Shown here piece by piece: positions 55,653 through 55,955 of a DNA stretch of 55,955 nt. The notes beneath the pieces are model-generated. The model was not told where the DNA came from. It saw only the letters and a list, made by a program, of their open reading frames with translations, and ran no database searches. A program made the translations under genes and the position numbers. The stretch is taken from positions 2,191,244-2,247,198 of the forward strand of contig NZ_CM001837.1 of the NCBI RefSeq assembly GCF_000355805.1, written 5' to 3'. Each line of letters opens with the position of its first letter. Position 1 is the stretch's first letter. Source of the DNA: Dokdonia sp. PRO95. Lineage in GTDB: Bacteria > Bacteroidota > Bacteroidia > Flavobacteriales > Flavobacteriaceae.

Positions 55653-55866
55653 TCTAGAGCTTGTCCCTGTTATAGTGCGTTATGTATTTATATGTAACAA
55701 TATCTTTAACAAACAGCAAACGACTTACAACCGAAAGGTTAGTAATAGGTTTTAGTTTTCAATAGCTGTCGATTTAATTTTAATAAACAAGTAAATAGTA
55801 GTTAGACTTTAGTATTGAGTTTTTTACTTAAGACTATTACTTAACAACTATAGATTGTTTAATTAC
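55653..55866 (+). other. 16S-tRNA-Ile internal transcribed spacer
   Basis: AT-rich spacer with a small hairpin AACCGAAAGGTT near 55730. It contains no gene. Confidence 0.7.
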
Positions 55867-55940
55867 AGTCTCATAGCTCAGCTGGTTAGAGCGCTACACT
55901 GATAATGTAGAGGTCGGCAGTTCGAGTCTGCCTGAGACTA
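55867..55940 (+). tRNA. tRNA-Ile (anticodon GAT)
   Basis: Cloverleaf: acceptor AGTCTCA with TGAGACT, D arm GCTCAGCTGGTTAGAGC, anticodon stem CTACA/TGTAG with loop CTGATAA (anticodon GAT), T arm GGCAGTTCGAGTCTGCC. It lies in the rRNA spacer, normally followed by tRNA-Ala and 23S rRNA outside the window. No CCA is encoded. Confidence 0.97.
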
Positions 55941-55955
55941 CTAGTTAATAACCGG

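Overview
The window is an ordinary chromosomal segment of a marine-type flavobacterium (Bacteroidota, Flavobacteriaceae). Dokdonia or a close relative is my best guess from the 16S rRNA and protein style, but I could not compare sequences. Supporting signs are a type IX secretion C-terminal signal, paired TonB receptor and DUF4249 genes, many DUF families typical of Flavobacteriia, menaquinone genes, promoters of the form TTG-N19-TAnnTTTG, almost no Shine-Dalgarno sequences, and low GC. Housekeeping genes dominate. I found no prophage, insertion sequence, CRISPR array or defence island.

Layout. 1-6.9 kb: a C-terminal remnant of a DnaE-type polymerase, a DUF4268 protein, a ZIP metal transporter, an RlmL-like rRNA methyltransferase, two envelope proteins, RlmD and an MscS-like channel. 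7-13 kb: ornithine aminotransferase with a cysteine-rich insert, two small membrane proteins, a large T9SS-secreted protein, an Smr-domain protein and an acidic-repeat lipoprotein. 13-21.8 kb: cysteine desulfurase, a TonB receptor overlapping an M23 peptidase, then a DUF4249 lipoprotein beside a second TonB receptor split by an apparent one-base frameshift. 21.9-27.2 kb: monomeric isocitrate dehydrogenase, L19, S20, two tRNA-Glu genes and ProS. 27.2-33.3 kb: a Gly/Trp/Arg/Ser-rich lipoprotein, a FadL-like porin, an FMN reductase, a lipoprotein alpha-amylase and MenA. 33.4-42.6 kb: HU, Fmt, RecQ, a P-loop NTPase, DUF493, a candidate structured RNA, DUF4290, MurA, a GDPD lipoprotein and MtaB. 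42.6-53.3 kb: an acetyltransferase, the menaquinone genes menI-like/menF/menD and menB interleaved with DUF2853, CvfB-like and C1 peptidase genes, an M42 peptidase and DUF4294. 53.5 kb to the end: three tandem rRNA promoters, 16S rRNA and tRNA-Ile; the 23S gene should follow outside the window.

The genes link into menaquinone synthesis (menA, a MenI-like thioesterase, menF, menD, menB), translation (L19, S20, ProS, Fmt, RlmD, MtaB, rRNA and tRNA) and envelope transport (TonB receptors, FadL-like porin, lipoproteins).

The most striking unexplained signal is a dispersed palindrome, CGCTTTCGCGAAAGCG or a truncated form. Its 10-base core occurs 17 times in the window. It lies inside eight genes, most often read in frame as Ala-Phe-Ala-Lys-Ala, and otherwise mostly just past stop codons.
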